From Blautia obeum ATCC 29174 (GTDB taxonomy: Bacteria; Bacillota; Clostridia; Lachnospirales; Lachnospiraceae): a stretch of DNA of 64,000 bases. Within the stretch, counting starts at the first letter, position 1, and each line of letters begins with the position of its first letter. The DNA lies in NCBI RefSeq assembly GCF_025147765.1, contig NZ_CP102265.1, positions 3,199,001-3,263,000 on the forward strand, given 5' to 3'. A model generated the notes under the pieces. It saw nothing but the letters and a program-made list of their open reading frames with translations. It was not told where the DNA came from and made no database searches. Made by a program: the position numbers and the translations under genes. Shown piece by piece: positions 62,627 through 64,000 of this stretch.

Positions 62627-63844
62627 TCAGCTAATTGCTACGCTTTCCAGTCTTGTGATTTCACTCTCAATTCTGGACATCTCACTTACATGGTTGTATA
62701 CGTCCATCGTTACGTCTATGTGGGCGTGTCCCATAATATATTGAAGAACTTTTACGTCCATTCTTTTTTCTGCCATTCTGGTACAAGCCGTATGTCGCAT
62801 AATGTGAGCGGATACCGTTGGTAACAATTCAGCATTTCTATGTTCAGTCTTTGCAATTTGAACTTCTTTTTTGTTATATGCGTCTACAATATTATATAAG
62901 ATATTGTTTATTGCACTAGGCATGAGCGGTCTGCCGGACTTTGCCATGAAAATGAATCCTTTATAACCGTCTATCTCAACATCTTTTCCTTTTTGAAGCA
63001 TAAAGTTTAATTTCTTTTGTTCTTCAAATGCTCTTTGTACATCTGATGTCATAGGGATAGTTCGGATTCCAGAATCCGTCTTTGGCGTGGAAATATGGAA
63101 TTTATAGCCATCTCCTAAATCTTTATAAATCAACTGATGGTCAATACTTACCGCTTTTGTTCTGACATCTACATCTTCCCAAGTCAATCCAATCAGTTCT
63201 CCGCACCTTACACCTGTTCCTAACATGATTCTAAGCATTGGATAATAGGTATTGTATACTTGATTATTTTTCACAAATTCCAGCATTTTTTCCTGTTGTA
63301 AAACTGTTAAGGCAATACGTTCTTCTGCCTGTCTACCATAATCACTGATAGAAAACTTTGCCGGATTTTTGCGGATAATATCATCATCAACAGCCATTTC
63401 CAGTGCCGGATAAATCATATTGTTAATAAATTTTATTGTAGAATATGCGTATCCTGCTTTAGAAAGTTTTGAGTAAAACGATTTGATGTGTGATGGTAAA
63501 ATCTGAATAACCTTGATGTTTCCAATTTCATCTTTGACACGATTCTCCCATGTTTTCAGATAATTTGCTCTAGTGGATTCTTTCAGCTCCCTAGTAGACA
63601 TATATCTTTCAAACAATTTATTAAGAGTAAGTTTTTTGATTGCTCCATCCGTTAAAATGTTATCTTCCAAGTCTTTTACAATCTGCTTTTCCTTTTCCCT
63701 TAATTCCGGTAAATCCTTTGCATATACTGTCAGACGTTTTCCACTTCTTATATCTGTATAACGGTAACTATATCTACCATCTTTACGCCAGCTTTCGCCC
63801 TCTCTTAATTTTCTTCCTTTATGGTCTTTTCTGCTATTTGCCAT
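62627..63844 (-). CDS. Tyrosine-family site-specific integrase
   Basis: About 405 residues. N-terminal arm-binding domain (SWRKDGRYSYRYTDIRSGKR), SAM-like core-binding domain (about 80-180) and catalytic domain with Arg in GTGVRCGELIG, Lys in TPKTDSGIRTIP, HIMRHTACTR, and GHAHIDVTMDVYNH with the nucleophile Tyr. It is of the type carried by Tn916-like ICEs and prophages. ATG 63842-63844 has AAGGAA upstream. As the outermost gene next to host hsp20, it marks an element reaching past the right edge. Confidence 0.92.
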   Translation of the reverse strand: MANSRKDHKGRKLREGESWRKDGRYSYRYTDIRSGKRLTVYAKDLPELREKEKQIVKDLEDNILTDGAIKKLTLNKLFERYMSTRELKESTRANYLKTWENRVKDEIGNIKVIQILPSHIKSFYSKLSKAGYAYSTIKFINNMIYPALEMAVDDDIIRKNPAKFSISDYGRQAEERIALTVLQQEKMLEFVKNNQVYNTYYPMLRIMLGTGVRCGELIGLTWEDVDVRTKAVSIDHQLIYKDLGDGYKFHISTPKTDSGIRTIPMTSDVQRAFEEQKKLNFMLQKGKDVEIDGYKGFIFMAKSGRPLMPSAINNILYNIVDAYNKKEVQIAKTEHRNAELLPTVSAHIMRHTACTRMAEKRMDVKVLQYIMGHAHIDVTMDVYNHVSEMSRIESEITRLESVAIS

Positions 63845-63949
63845 GAGAAACATTCCTTTCTGTAATAGCCCCCTTTTTTGTTCTCATGACGTGGTTATGT
63901 CTATAAATATTATACCATATATCACAAGAAACATAAATGAAAAAGGGTG

Positions 63950-64000
63950 TTATTCTTCCAGATATGAGAGGTAATTTTTGACTTTTTCTACCGAATAAAG
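63950..64000 (-). CDS. Partial reading frame, C-terminal end only
   Basis: Sixteen codons reading LYSVEKVKNYLSYLEE then stop, entering from the right edge and followed by a TATAAT-like sequence before the integrase. It could be the end of an excisionase or helper gene; too short to identify. Confidence 0.35.
   Translation of the reverse strand, partial: LYSVEKVKNYLSYLEE

Noticed and set aside
1..64000. CRISPR arrays or tandem spacer-repeat blocks
   Set aside because: No regularly spaced direct repeats of the right size were seen.

Overview
The window looks like chromosome from a low-to-mid GC, spore-forming gut Clostridium relative, most likely Lachnospiraceae. The support is the translation-locus order rplJ-rplL-rpoB-rpoC ... 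rpsL-rpsG-fusA-tuf, a SpoIIID gene, a HrcA/CIRCE-controlled Hsp20 pair, strong AGGAGG ribosome binding sites, consensus SigA promoters, flavodiiron and Feo genes typical of anaerobes, and protein sequences of Lachnospiraceae type. The species cannot be fixed from sequence alone.

Layout. 0-8 kb is an accessory stretch: a truncated-by-window MATE gene, a MerR/YbjQ pair, an NhaC-type antiporter with an unexplained structured leader or small RNA, a small membrane-protein group behind an XRE regulator, an IS3-family remnant, and a divergent MerR/MATE pair. 8-21.4 kb is a signalling island read leftward. It holds three hybrid histidine kinases, a REC-HD-GYP response regulator (probable c-di-GMP phosphodiesterase), an intact substrate-binding lipoprotein carrying what looks like a 5'-nucleotidase C-terminal domain, two decayed copies of the same modules, and a c-di-GMP-I riboswitch with terminator in front of the lipoprotein-kinase operon. 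21.9-41.2 kb is the core translation/transcription locus (tuf, fusA, rpsG, rpsL, rpoC, rpoB, rplL, rplJ with L10 leader). It is interrupted between rpoC and rpsL by a Ser/Thr kinase, a PP2C phosphatase, an unknown protein and two rightward envelope genes. 41.4-48 kb carries two CDP-glycerol glycerophosphotransferase-like proteins around an acyltransferase, then a TSUP permease and a GNAT acetyltransferase. 48-61 kb is mixed housekeeping: a CobD-like aminotransferase, spoIIID, a MerR-controlled aldo/keto reductase, an AlkD-like glycosylase, a SEDS protein, a FeoA-FeoB fusion, a flavodiiron protein, a DMT permease, ThrH, tRNA-Gly and an ABC exporter. 61-64 kb holds the Hsp20 pair and a phage/ICE-type integrase marking the edge of a mobile element that continues past the right end.

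How it fits together. The signalling island suggests one circuit: extracellular ligands are sensed by binding lipoproteins and periplasmic-type domains, kinases phosphorelay through their own receiver domains, a REC-HD-GYP protein degrades c-di-GMP, and c-di-GMP feeds back through the riboswitch on the sensor operon. Three separate MerR-type promoters with 19-bp spacers mark local stress or drug switches. All functional statements are inferred from sequence pattern and family knowledge; no database search was run.
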